Assembly (NCBI GenBank): GCA_013398295.1
Contig: VZSF01000890.1
Location: 434,001 to 498,000, forward strand
Direction: 5' to 3'
Source of the DNA: Chionis minor
Lineage: Eukaryota > Chordata > Aves > Charadriiformes > Chionididae
DNA: 64,000 bases
A program made the translations under genes and the position numbers. Within the stretch, counting starts at the first letter, position 1, and every line of letters starts with the position of its first letter. Shown piece after piece: positions 22,901 to 35,525 of the stretch. The notes under the pieces were generated by a model, which saw only the letters and a list, made by a program, of their open reading frames with translations, searched no databases and was not told where the DNA came from.

Positions 22901-25663
22901 ACATTTGTATTCACTGAACATGATGTACAATTTTATTGTTTTATAAAGAAATTGTTATTGTTAACACAGATGGCTCACTTTTGCTTTGTTCTATAGCTAC
23001 ACATAAATAAAATAAGGTTTATTGAAAGTGCAGGCAAGCTGTCAGGAGAAGAGTCCTGGAAAGCAGATACTTCCATCAATCATTTTTAAGAGTAAATTTG
23101 CGTTTTTCATCAAAAAAAATTACTTGAGATGGCTGGTATGCTAGAATTTTCCACTGGATCATATAGTATTGCAAGACCTTTACCTCAGCTTGAAAATGTT
23201 CGTATTTTTTGAAATATGTCATAACCTGTGATTTACAAACCAGAAAATACGAAACAAGATTTTTTTCTTTTTTTCAGACTAAATGAGGCTTTTGCATTCA
23301 AAGTTAAAGAAACAAGGTAATTTTAACCATTCCTCCTCCTCTCCCCTCCAAAAAAGAAAAAAGTTCAATTGAAGTTGCAGAGCTTCTCCTAAGGACGTTA
23401 AAAGGCAAAAATGGAAGACCAGCTTCTCCATTTAAGCTGGCAGAATCTCTGAAATGTTTGTGAAAAATCTGAGTAGGATCCCGTGTTCTGCCAGCACCCT
23501 GGGTACATAGCCCCTCATGGGGGTCTCAATGGGATGTGTTAAGGTGCTGAGTAGGACAAGCTCCGTCACTGATGAGAAGCCTGAAGCTTGGGCAGCTCTC
23601 CTCCGGGGAGCTGCTTTTCACCAGAGGCTGTCCCTGCTGCCCATGCCTGACCTGTGCTGCAGCTGCTCAGCAGCCATGTCTGTGCCCAGGCTGGCTGGCA
23701 TTCACCCTCGGCTCCTGACTCCTTTCCCGAGGGGGAGCAGGCCGCCCTTCCCTTCCTTCTTGGTTATGGTACCAGTTTAACAGCAAGCCCAGCAGCATAT
23801 TTTACAGGAGATAGCACGTTTACAACCACTTGGATCATTAGTTTTAATGTGACTTCTGCTAAGATGTTTCTTTGAAAAGCATTTTTCTGCAAAAGCAAAG
23901 AGCTACATAAATTTCATTTTTGGGAAGAAAGGAAAGAAATTTCAGAAATAGACATATTTGAATAGATTTTACGGTTTTAACTATAATAGCATTTGATTTT
24001 GCTTCAATAAGCTAAAGAAATCTAAAATTTCATGTGAAATTAACTAGGCAAACTTTGGAACCGATTGACAATATCTCCCACCTTAAAAAAATAAGAAGTT
24101 TAATGACAAAACTGTTTAAGAAACAATAAAAAAAAATTAATAAACAACCAAACTTTTGAATTTCCAAAGGAACAGGGCTTTTTGATAAGCACACAGAGAT
24201 TAATGGCACAGATAGGTGGCAACAGCACTAACAGCACATTTTCTAATTACTCAAATGCATTTTTGAGTAAATGTCAAGGTCCTGAGTTTGTCAGCCCAAA
24301 TATTTTAAAGATTGTTTCCCTTTTATTTCCTTTTTTTTTTTTTTTTCCCTCAGCTTCCACTATTTCATTTGATACTTCTGAAGAAATATCTCTTGATGTG
24401 TGTGAACCAAGATGGAAAAATGAAGTCTGGCTGCTTACAGTACAGCCCAAGTTTTCCCACACTTCACGTTAGTTAACGTCCATTGATGAATGTGTGCCAG
24501 CCCAAAATTAAGGACTTCCTTGTCACATGCATCTGCATCATTAGGAAGAAGCTGTCAGCATACAGTAGTGGTATTGGATCCTATGATTATGTGAAGCAGA
24601 GATGCTGGGCTTAAGGGTCTGTTAGCATAAGTAGGCCTTAGCATAAGTATGACTTAGCAAATGTTGTAAGACACGTTGGTCACAAAATATTTTAGACTAA
24701 GCTAATTGAAAATACAGAACCTGCCCTTCTGTAAAGGTACGATATGTACTCAGAGGATGCTTTTAGGTACATAGGAGGTATTATTTGAAGGACTGTAAGC
24801 TTTGCAAAAGACTAAAAAGAACCTTGAAAATTGTATGACCTAACCGCTTGCTTATCATGGATTAACCACAGACTGTATGGCATTTTAGATAATTTAGCTA
24901 TAAAACCTGCTGAAATTTTACCTCAGCGGAGGCACATTTTGAAGGGTGCAGACCCTGTGTTCTCCCCGCCAGCAAGATAAAGGTATTTTGGCTTACAATC
25001 CATTTGTGAGTTGATTCCTTTGAATCATATGGTTTTTTTGAGCAGAGGCACTTTTTAAAAAATTTTTGCCTTAATGCCAGCCTACTCACTTTAAAAGTAT
25101 TTTTTTCCAGTCTTCATTTAGATCTGATCTTTTTCTTTCATTATTTCTAGTATACCACCCTTCATTTTCTATTTTCATAGCTCCATTTTTATGCTCTGAA
25201 GTTTTTTACCTGTGTTGTACGCAGCTATCTTGAGACTTAGCGTTGTTTCTTACTGTTTGTCCCTACAGGGGTCCTGAATAAAGTCTTTCCTCTTTCAGTT
25301 TCTGGTTTATAATGCACAGTACCAAGCATGATTAAAATGAGGCCTTCATCTCTACTTCTGTTGTCCTTTTCTGATTAAATTTTTTATTCTTCAGGTCTTT
25401 TCCTCGTTTTTGCCTCATCTGTATTTCTTACAATCCTCACTTGTTTTTTCTTACTCTTTTAATATCTTGTTACCTCTTGTACTAGTGACACCCATTTATA
25501 CAGTGACATTATAAGTAGTCAAGAAGATGTTACAATACATAAAATCTAGCTCCTCCCCCTCATTGAATTTAATATTACCAGTGATTTGAACTGTTTTTAA
25601 GAAGAATTACAGAAGCAGCAGAAGTAGCTTTCTAGACCTTAGATGCCAAGGTCCAAGGGAGCA
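19953..25663. other. Intergenic sequence upstream of TYRP1
   Basis: AT-rich sequence without recognisable genes or interspersed repeats, apart from T-runs near 22370 and 24331. A GC-richer patch at about 23480-23770 is unassigned. Melanocyte enhancers could lie here, but none can be named from sequence alone. Confidence 0.5.
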
Positions 25664-27760
25664 AAATCACAGAATGAGAGGATTGCTCAGGGTAGGAAGG
25701 ACCTGGTCTCATCAGTCAAACCTACTGCTCAAAGCAGGGTTGACTATAGATTCAGAACAGATTGCTCAAGTCTATAACCAGCTGCATCCTAGAAAACTCA
25801 AAAGATGGATTTAGCACAACCTGTCCATGCTGTAGTTCCACTGCTCAGCTGTACTCAAGGTGACTGTTTTTCTTCCTTACTCTATGCCAGAGCTGGTCCT
25901 ATGTTTTTGGAAGTCAGATTGTCAGGCTGGTGTTGGGTGGCCTGAAAGCCATCTTTTCTCCTGTCGGAAACAGCTCCAATTCCACAGCACCTCCCTGTGG
26001 GCAAGGGCCCCAGCCCCGCTATCTTGGTGGCCTCCTCTGATTCTAATATGGGGATTGGACAAGCATTGGGCAGAGACAATGGTCCATGGCCATCCTCAGA
26101 ACTGCTACCTGGCCCTGCTGGCCCCAGTCTGCACCCTTGAAAGGCTCTGCCTTCCCAGGACAGGGATTGGCCTCACCCTTGCTGAACTTCACGGGGTCCT
26201 GTCAGCCCCTTCCTCCCCCTCTCCAGGTCCCGCTGGACTGCAGCCAGGCTCACAAGTGTGGTGACTGTCCCCTCTGTGGTGTCAGCAGTAAATTTGATAC
26301 ACTTGCCCTCTGTCCCCTCCTCTGGATCACTGATAGAAATGTCAAGCAGTGCAAGTTCTGAGACAAGCCCTGTGGTACCCTGCGTGTCACCCACCAGAGC
26401 ATGATCACATTTTCTTTGTTCAGCCTTTACAGTGATTATGAGAGTAGAAGTTCTTCCTCTTGCCCCTGATGTCACTTGCAAGGTTTCAACTTTCCTGAAC
26501 TTTGATTGTTCTAACACCATCTTGGCATGCCTAGGCAGTACTTGTTCTGTATTCTTTTTTTGTTGCCAGTCCCTGTTTCCACCTCCCGTACACATTCCTT
26601 TTTCATCACAACCTGTTGCAAATTTCATATTTTGCCATGTTAGTCTCTTGTTGTGCCTATTCCCTTTTCAATCAAGAGGGACGGCTTTTGTGACTGAAGG
26701 ATGCTGTCCTCAAGACCTGACAGATTTTCTTTGTCCTTCAGTGCTGCCTTCAATGGGACTTCGTGTGCCAGTTCTGTGAATAATCCAAAGTCTCATTTCC
26801 TCAAATTCAGGGTCTGTGCTCTGTGGCTCTCTTTCTTCTCTTTCTTCAGAAACTCAAACTCCACTGTTTCATGGTTATTCCAACCATTGGTTATCACATC
26901 CACAACTAGTTCTTATTTGTGAGTAACAGATCCAATTGTGTGCCAGCCCTGTTTGGCCAGTCCAGTACCTGTATCCTTGATAATCTCTTGACATCCAGGC
27001 AGGCACTTAAGGTGAGTATTCTTTCAATCTGTTTTATCCTTTTCAAAAACTGCCTTACTCCCACCCTCTGCATATGTCACCTGTGGCTCTGCTTCTTGAG
27101 TTAATTGCACACAGCTATCATCAGACTCCCTGGTACCTAGTTCAAAATCCTTCTTGCCAAGCTGGCATGCCTGTTGGCAAAGATGGTCCTACTCCACTTT
27201 GTCAAGCAGATCCCATCTGTTGATAGGGGTCTTAATTCCTCAGAGAGGGACTCATGACCATAAAAAGCAAAGTACTGCCCGTAACAGCAGTCCCCCAGAC
27301 AACTGTTAATTTAAAAGTTGTGCCCCTTTTTACTTAAGCCTTTCCTTTTCTCCCATAAGATGTAGGTGAACACTACTCAGGCTTCCACTGGTAGCTGTTA
27401 AATCTCACGTCTGGAAGTCATGTTTGCCTCCAAAATAATTTTGTAGTACCTTTTCCTTAAGTTCAAGTGTCCCTTGACGGGACCATTGCTGCCCATGTGA
27501 AAGACCAACAACAGGTTTTAGTCTGAGACCCAGACAAACCTTGGCGGTACGTCTCCAGCAGCCCAGATCTGAGCACCTGCCAATCAACAAATCACCTGTG
27601 ACAAAATGCCAAGTCAGCAGACAGCTGCCCCATTCCCTGCAGGAGGTTGTCTCCAACCACTGCCACCTCCCATTTCTTCTTCCTGTACTCAACATTTAGG
27701 TGCAATGGGCTCTGAAAACACCTCTGTCAGAGTTTCCTCCTCTTTCCTGACAGGATACTA
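25664..27760 (-). mobile_element. CR1 LINE, minus strand, ORF1 to 3' end with internal losses
   Basis: Read on the minus strand, the order is CR1-like: an ORF1 esterase-like region near 27.7-27.6 kb with a degenerate GDxLL motif, an ORF1 C-terminus near 27.25-27.13 kb (TKW..FANRHASLARRILN-like once frames are followed), the endonuclease end and linker about 26.99-26.80 kb (LDLLLTNK-like), a reverse transcriptase stretch in the open frame 26628-26173 (DPEEGTEGKCIKFTADTTEG, where functional CR1 has a KFADDT motif), and a 3' tail ending at the ATCACAGAAT block near 25664. Stops and frameshifts are many. About 2.1 kb remains of a full element of roughly 4.5 kb. Confidence 0.75.
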
Positions 27761-29668
27761 CACCAGTTGTGAAAAAGAAGTTTTCAAGGCAGACAAGAAA
27801 TTCTTCCCCTTATTGTATGAGATACCATAAACTTTCAACCTCTCCCTTCTTGGGAGTCTCTAATCATCACTTGCTCAAGTGCAGCCCAGACTTAACACTA
27901 AATAATTTGTTACATCCTCACTGCCTCTCCTCTACAGTTGCTTTAGGTTCATAGATTTTACTCTTAAATGTAAACAGACTTCTGAAGTGTCTGCTATTGC
28001 TTGCACTCAAATACTTTCATCCTGGATCAGCGCAGAATCTCTTCTCATAAATCTCTCAGACCAACAAACCGGGCAGCACTGAAGGACAGCACTGAATATC
28101 ACACATGGCCAGTTAACCAAGGTCACTTTCTCTCTGAAATAAGGGTGTATCTGGAATAGAAGATACTGCTTAGATGAAATACTCATCTTTCCCACAAGAG
28201 CCTACTGATAAGAGCTTTTTAGTACATTTTCAAAGTAGGCGGAAAGTCTGGAGCTAGAATACACACATCTGTTTGGAGTGTGAGAACACAGTATCCATTC
28301 ATAAGCTCCATTCCTGAACACATGAAAAGGCATATGATTGTAATGATATCGCTTCATGTATTTTTATTCCTGTGAAACAGTGCCTTAAAGAATCATTAAA
28401 GGTCAGTGTCAGGAAACAGATCCCTATCAGCCAAACTAATAAAGAGTATATAGTGGAGAAAAGTTGTCTATTCAGGTAAACCATCTCTTTGGCCTTCTTC
28501 AGTTGCCATAGTCTTGTTCAGCTCTTCACATTTGAATAAACAGATTACATTTTGAGAGTTAGGCTATTTCTTCTAATTCTGGCTGATGCCTCCTAACAGT
28601 ACAAAGCACAGTTAACATAAAGGAGAGCAAAAATCACCTAATAATTTTTTTCCTGAAAAGCAGTGTGGAAAAAACCAAAAAAATAAAAGAACAGGTTATC
28701 ATGTTATTGTTTTTCTAGCATACAATAAGCAATAAGCAGTCAAAACTACTGTCTCAAGGCATTGGTAGACAGCTGCAGAGATTACACCAATTATCCAGAT
28801 TTCAGGAAGCAGTGCTGGAGTTTCATTAACAGAACATGTGGACGCTGGAGAGTATGAATCTATGGACAAATTATGAAATGACAGGACAACAAACAACAGT
28901 GATGTTAATTGATGTAAAACACACAAATTTCTGTTTATAATTGGAAACGCAACCTATGGGAAATTTATTGCTGGAAATCTTTAAGTCAGATTAGCACATG
29001 CAGTGAAACTGATGCAAGGTGCTTTTACTGATATTTATCATCTAAATTATAAAAGTACATAATCATAAGGAGCACATAAAAGTCTCATTTCTCCTAGCTG
29101 CATAAACTTCAGGTTTTAGCAAATTACTTGCAGCTAGAATTGGTGAGTGCAACTATAAACATTTAAACCTTAGTGGTCTGTTAAATAAGCAATTTGCTAT
29201 AGTGGTAAAGACAGTGTGTCAGTGTCAGATAATGCAAAACAACAGAGCTCCATTGGTTTTAATAACAGATAGAATTACAGTGAGCCTGAGGGAGCTTGGC
29301 AATTTACGATGAAGATTTGGCTCATTTGCGTAGGTTAACCTTTAGTAGGCTAATTTTCTGCCTAGAACACCACAAAAGTAATACTTACTGTTAAAAGAAA
29401 CTGCAGTGATTCCCAGTTAGTTCTGTTATGTATTGTACTAATCTATATTCTGTCCCTATTTGTTAAGAGAATTGGATGTCAAACCAGTGGTCAACATGAA
29501 AATTCACTTAGTGCAACCGTAGAGAACTGAAAATACCATTCTGAAAGAATAGAAAGAATTTTTGCATGGTTTGGATTACATGTGAGGTTTCTACACACTC
29601 CTTAAATTGGTTAGTCTCTTCCTCATGTCTTCCTTTTGTTATATCAGATTTTGAAAGCCCCATACTTA
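27761..29668. other. Intergenic, no feature recognised
   Basis: AT-rich unique-looking sequence; short spurious frames only. Confidence 0.5.
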
Positions 29669-29985
29669 GAATCATGGAAGAATCATAGAATCAGAATCAT
29701 TTAAGATGGAAAAGAATCTAAGATCATTGAGTACAACTGTTAACACTGCCAAGACCACCACTAAACCATGTCTCTTAAGTACCACATCTACATCTTTTAA
29801 ATGCCTCCAGGGGTGGTGACTCAGCCACTTTCCTGGGCAGCCTGTTCCAATGCTAGATAACAATTTCAGTGAAGATATTTTTCCTAATATCCAAACATCC
29901 CCTGGTGCAACTATCGCTTGCTACTTGGGACAAAGGATGAACATCCATCTTGCTACAACCTCCTTTCAGGTAGTTTAGAGATACT
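29669..29985 (-). mobile_element. CR1 LINE 3' end
   Basis: The minus-strand copy begins (3' end) with AATCATAGAATCAGAATCAT and contains GGGTGGTGACTCAGCCACTT, CTGGGCAGCCTGTTCCAATG and a block ending CTCCTTTCAGGTAGTT. Non-coding 3' region only. Confidence 0.93.
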
Positions 29986-32900
29986 TACTCAGATATATCT
30001 CATACGTAGAGTAATATTGTTAATTTTTCTAGGAAATCATGTAGATACTGTACTGTAGTCTACTGTAAGATCAAAATCTGGATTAATGATAATTAAAATA
30101 TTAATCAGTTATCTGTCTTCTAGGCAGTAATTTTCTGATCTTTGTCCAGCAGATGTAATGATGTTTTTCTCATATTCCTACTAAATAATTGTTTTTTTCA
30201 AATAAGACTAATTCCATTTTCATTTGGAGAAAATTTATATCAGTTTTCTTGAAAGCTGGACAAACTAGAAATTCATATATAGGAAAAATAGATAAGGTAA
30301 AGAACAAGAATTTTCTTTGAAGTGTTGAATAACCTGACTAAAAAAAAAAGTATTAAATCAAGTCAAATCATATTTTAGACTAATTGATATTGCTTTACCA
30401 GATTTACAAAATTAGTCCCACATAGCCTATACACAGTTTAAAGTAGAATAAATAATTTCAGTGATATCTGCTTTGTAAAATATGTTAAATACTGTTACAT
30501 TCAACTAAACAAAAGTTTTAGCCACTGTACTTAAATGTGTGTCATAATAATGCTGATGATTTCTGAACACGTTCTCCACATTCTCTTGTGTTTGTTATTC
30601 TGGGATGATATCAATGACCTTAAGTATGGCTGAAAGATGAAATTGCCCTGCAGTGTCTCCTGCAAAGCAAAGTGCAGAAAATTTAGTCTATATCTGTAGT
30701 TCAAGAGTTCATCTTCGGCAGGGAAACTTATATAAGTGATTGGAGTCTTTATTACTTTCACCAAACACAGTCTAGTGCCTAGAGAGAGATCTGCAGTTTC
30801 AAAATGATGCAATAGAGGTGACAAATGACTGCCTACAGAGAAATGAGTGAGACCTGGAAGAGTGTTGCAGATAGGCATAAAATGAAAATAAGTAGCACTT
30901 GTCTAAGAGTTTGAAATAGCTCCAAAATAACACACATCACCATTGCCTCTTGAAGATATATGTAAGATTCGAAAGCAGTATTTCAGAGAAACAGTTGACT
31001 GACAAAGACACAAGATTGGATGGAACTTCCAGAAAGCAGAAAAAGTGTGTGGGTTTTTTCTCCTGAATTTACAGAGCAATACATATAACGAGCCTGGACT
31101 TGTGAATTTTGCTTGTAAGTGACTGTTGATGAAATCTGACTTCTTTAGCAGCTTAAGATGAATGTATTTTCTACACCTAGGGACAAACTTGATATTAAAG
31201 CTGTCTTTGTGTTGTGAGCATATACCATGAAGATACTGTTTTGATTTGCACACTGAAATGGCAGCTGGGCAACATAAAACTCTGAACTTTAATATAGGAA
31301 ATTGTCTAACATACTTTCATATGGTCATTGAACCCAGAATGGCTGTTGGTGAGACCTGCGGGGGCTGTCTTTGCACACAGAGATTGAGTTTACAGGAATT
31401 AAGGTGTCCATCACCAGAAGTGCCATGCACCTGTCACCCTACCCCATACTCTCCTCTGTCCACCTGCCAATGCAGTGTTCAGGAAATTCCTTCTCCTCTG
31501 TTCCCACTCTGAGGAGCTGCTTATCAAGAGGGCTAGCATTATATGCTTTGTTTTTATTGTAGATATCTTTTGGGCAAGATCCTGAGGTACTGAAGTAAAT
31601 GGGAGTTTTGCTACAGATTTGTCAACAACAAAAAAGCCATAATCCAAACAAACCTCAAGTAAAATAAACCCAAAACAAACTAGCTGATTCTGTTGATTTA
31701 TATTATCCTCTTCCCTGCCCTTTCAGATCAAATCATCTTCAAGGACAAAAATAGTGCTTGTCTAACACATTTTATGCGTTATAAAGCACCATGAAATTGA
31801 AGGCACAAAAGGCCAGAGCATTGTTTGGAGTAAACTGTCATAGCTCCAACAAATGATACTGCTTGGGATGTGGCCATTGATGTCCAAGAAGCTACAATGA
31901 TTTATATTTAGTGAGAATCAAGTCCACTGTGTTTTGAGAAACAGTATCTGTTTTTCCTCTGTTGAAATGGTTTTTGTTGTTTGCTTGAAAAAGATCCTCC
32001 AATGCTATGAGTTGAAATACCTGCTGGATTATACTTGCTGTCACGTGGCATTTTGTTCCATGCCTTCAAAATGCAAAAAAATACTGGCAGAAATTCATTT
32101 TCTCTTAAGTTTTTGTTATTTCATTTATAGCCACACAGCCTCTGGTCCGAAGCAAATAATTAGTGCACTGGGTAATAATGACCAATATTTTAAGATTCAC
32201 AGATAAAAATAACCGTGTAGAGAATTAGTGTACCAAGCTACACTTTGCTTTGTAAATTGTCTTAAAAAGTAATTACTGACATATTTGCAAAGTAGATGGA
32301 AAACATAAACTCAGTGAAAGGAAAGCCACTTTGGCATTTATAGAGAAGACACAACTAACTAATAGCTACTGTCTCCAGGGTCAATGCTTTTCTCAGAGCC
32401 CACTGAATTTAATAGAAGTCTTTATTTTGACTTTGTTGGACTATAGACCAGGTTCATCATGACTGACAGAAATTCCTAATACACAACCACAAATGGCTTG
32501 CTCTAAAAACCAGAATGTTAAACCCCATCTGCCAAGCTTTATGAGTTAGCTTAATAGCTTTGATGAAAATCACTTACTTGTTATGGGTTAAATGGGTGAA
32601 GATCTTTTAGTTTTAAGTAAACTTTGTGATATTTTTTTGTCACTCCAATTGCTTCATAAGTATTTTTAGTTGTTGAGTTAGAAGTTGATGCTTGTGCATG
32701 GGAAATCATGACTAAAAGACAGGAGTGAAATGCTTCCAGATTACAGGGAAAAGGCGCTTGTTATTATTTTAAAAAGCTATATATTGATATACAAAGCTTT
32801 ATCCTGCATTTTTACAGCTACTTTAGATCAGGTCTCACAAATTAGTAAAAATGTAAGAGGAAAGGCAAGGGAGGCTGTTGCAAGTGATAATGTTAATGAC

Positions 32901-35255
32901 ATAACACTGGCAGTCTGTCCTTTAAGACCATCCTTTGCCTAACTTTTTAGGCAACTTTTTACTTACTGGAAGAAATATCTGTGGATCCATTTTGAAAATG
33001 AAGTTCGTATTTGTTATTTATGAATATAAGTTCCAGTGACACTTTTTTTGCAATAAAATGATAGAGTCCTTGATCAACACTAGTCTGAGCAACTGTATTA
33101 TATCCATTTAATGTTTCTCAGTATTTTTAGAAAAATAGGATAGTTCCCTTCATTTCAAGATGCAGACCACTTTTATGGTGCTGTTACTGAGCCATTCATT
33201 CTGAAAATGGGACAGTCTTTCATTCCAGTTGTGACTGAAGTTGGTATACATTAAGAATTGATGTTAAGGAGTACTAAGTCCCATAACTCCAACAAAATCC
33301 GTCCAGAATTTCATTACTGAGCAGTCCTGAAAAGTATCACTAATACTTGATAGCATCAAGGTCACAGAGCAGATCTAAACTCTTGAGGTACCTAATAATC
33401 TGTAGAGGATATTCATATTATCCCCTACTGTATATTATGAACTAGCTTATTAGCCTCAAAAAACTTGTTTCCTTTACAAAAACATATTAGCCACTGCAAC
33501 ATAGTAAAAATCCTATACACTAAAATCTAACAAGCTAGGAATACAGTTTTAACTTCTCTACACAATTTATTTCTTATCATTGTCTAAGTGATTTTAGGGT
33601 TCTACTTTGTTTGTATTTCAAAAGAAAATCTTCCTGAGCAAGCCAGAAAGAAATAGACTCACCTTCCGATCTGTAGGCAGTTAATAAAAGACAACATGTT
33701 CAAATATTTGTGATGGCGAAACTGTCCCCAGTTGCTCAGAAACCCTTAAATGAATGAATATTTAAAAATTACACAGGAAACATTAAAGCTAAAACCTACA
33801 GGGTCTCACTTCACAGAAAAAAATCAACTATGAAATCTAATTCCTCTACTAATGGTCAAAACTTTACATGTGCATTTCAGGCAAGGATCACAGACTACTT
33901 TTAAATGCATGAGCACTAATGGCTCTAATATGCAGAGAGATTTACTAGTATGTCATAGATGTCCTTTAAAACTTCATAATATTATCTATTGACCAGAAGG
34001 CTCTGTGATACTTTTTGAAGAAAATGACTGAGCAAAGAACTCAAGAAGATCAAACAAGCATGTAGAGCAAATACATGTATAATGAGGGCAGATATATTTT
34101 TTAGACAATGTTGATCTATTTGCTGAATGAAATATTCCTAAGAAGGGTTCTTAATGTAAATGCATTTTCAGTTTTTCAGAATAAATTGATCTTTTTAGGT
34201 AATAATCTTACTGTTATTGATTTTGTGTCAGACACAGATGAGAAGACTTTTAACCATAGTTTGTTGCTTATATCTATTTGCATTTTTTTAAAAAAAACTT
34301 GTTGATATGCTCACAATAGATTTTGGAAGAAAAAAATATCCTCTTTTTAAGATTATTATATTGATACAGACTTCCAATAATTCTGTTCCACCTTCTTTTA
34401 ACTCTATAATTTATTGAGTTTTCCGTACTTTTTTTCCAGGGAGTGATGTGAGGTTGACCAGCCTAGTCATGCCCTTTTTTCTTTTGCATGTTATTGCACC
34501 ACCAGCACACTTCCAGCCTGCTGGAATCTCAAGCAGAAATGATCCTTCAAAGAATTTTTAGTCTTTTTTTTTTTTTTTTTTTAATAGCAATACCTATTTG
34601 TTGTTGAATCTTGCAAAGTTCTTATCACCAACATCATCCTGTTTCAATGAACTGAGCTACTTATTTGCACAGCTTCTCAGAGTATGCAAAGAACATTTCC
34701 TGTCAAATGCAACAAATGTATGATGCCCTCCCAAAAAATTTAATCTAGTAAACAAAGAAAACATTTGTACCAGTAAAAGAGAAGAATAAAATTCCTTTCT
34801 AATACTGCAGTTTCTTTACAACTTCTAGGGCTTTTTGAATGCATTGCAGCATTTTGGAGGTACTATATCTTTCATTTTCCAGGTGAAAATTCCTCTCTGT
34901 TTAATTGATGTTCCTGCCTCCCATAAGACAGTGAGTGGATCAGTTGCATTTCACATTGCGTTTTTAAGGCAGGATGTGGGTGGTACTTGAGTCATTGATA
35001 AAATGATAAATTAATTTTTATTATTATTGCATTTAGAAGCCTTGCCTAGAAACCAATGGTGTCAAATACTGTGAAAAACACAGAGTAAAATCAAACCTGA
35101 TGTAAGATAAGAAACTGTAGATGTACAGAAACAGAAAAAACCCTACTTAAACAGGACAATACTTGTCATGCTAAAAAGGACATAGCCTCAGCAGAATAGC
35201 AAACTAGGTATTACTAGTGGACATTGCAGCTAGGAAAATGTGAAGAAAATAAATG
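29986..35255. other. Intergenic, no feature recognised
   Basis: AT-rich. Two moderately long minus-strand frames at 30531-30878 and 30903-31253 show no family motif and no coding-like composition. T-run at 34564-34582. Confidence 0.5.
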
Positions 35256-35525
35256 AAAATAGGACTAGAGGAAACAGTCTCAGTTACACCGGGGAAGATT
35301 TAGGTTGGATATTAGGAAAAATTTCTTCACCAAAAGGGTTATCAAGCATTGGAACAGGCTGCCCAGGGAAGTGGTGGAATCACCATCCCTGGAGGTATTT
35401 AAAAGACGTGTAGATATGGTGCTGAGGAACATGGTTTAGGGGCGGTTTTGGCAGTGTTAGGTTGATGGTTGGACTCAATGATCTAAAAGGTCCTTTCCAA
35501 CCTAGGTGATTCTGTGATTCTACGA
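35256..35525 (+). mobile_element. CR1 LINE 3' end
   Basis: Contains TTAGGTTGGATATTAGGAAA, TTCACCAAAAGGGTTATCAA, GGAACAGGCTGCCCAGGGAA, CTGGAGGTATTTAAAAGACG and the end GATTCTGTGATTCTACGA. Same 3' subfamily as the copies at 55.2 and 63.4 kb. Confidence 0.93.

Noticed and set aside
30531..31253. Two adjacent minus-strand open frames of 115 and 116 codons
   Set aside because: No recognisable domain, no splice-compatible links and composition like the surrounding AT-rich sequence; lengths are within chance for this much DNA.
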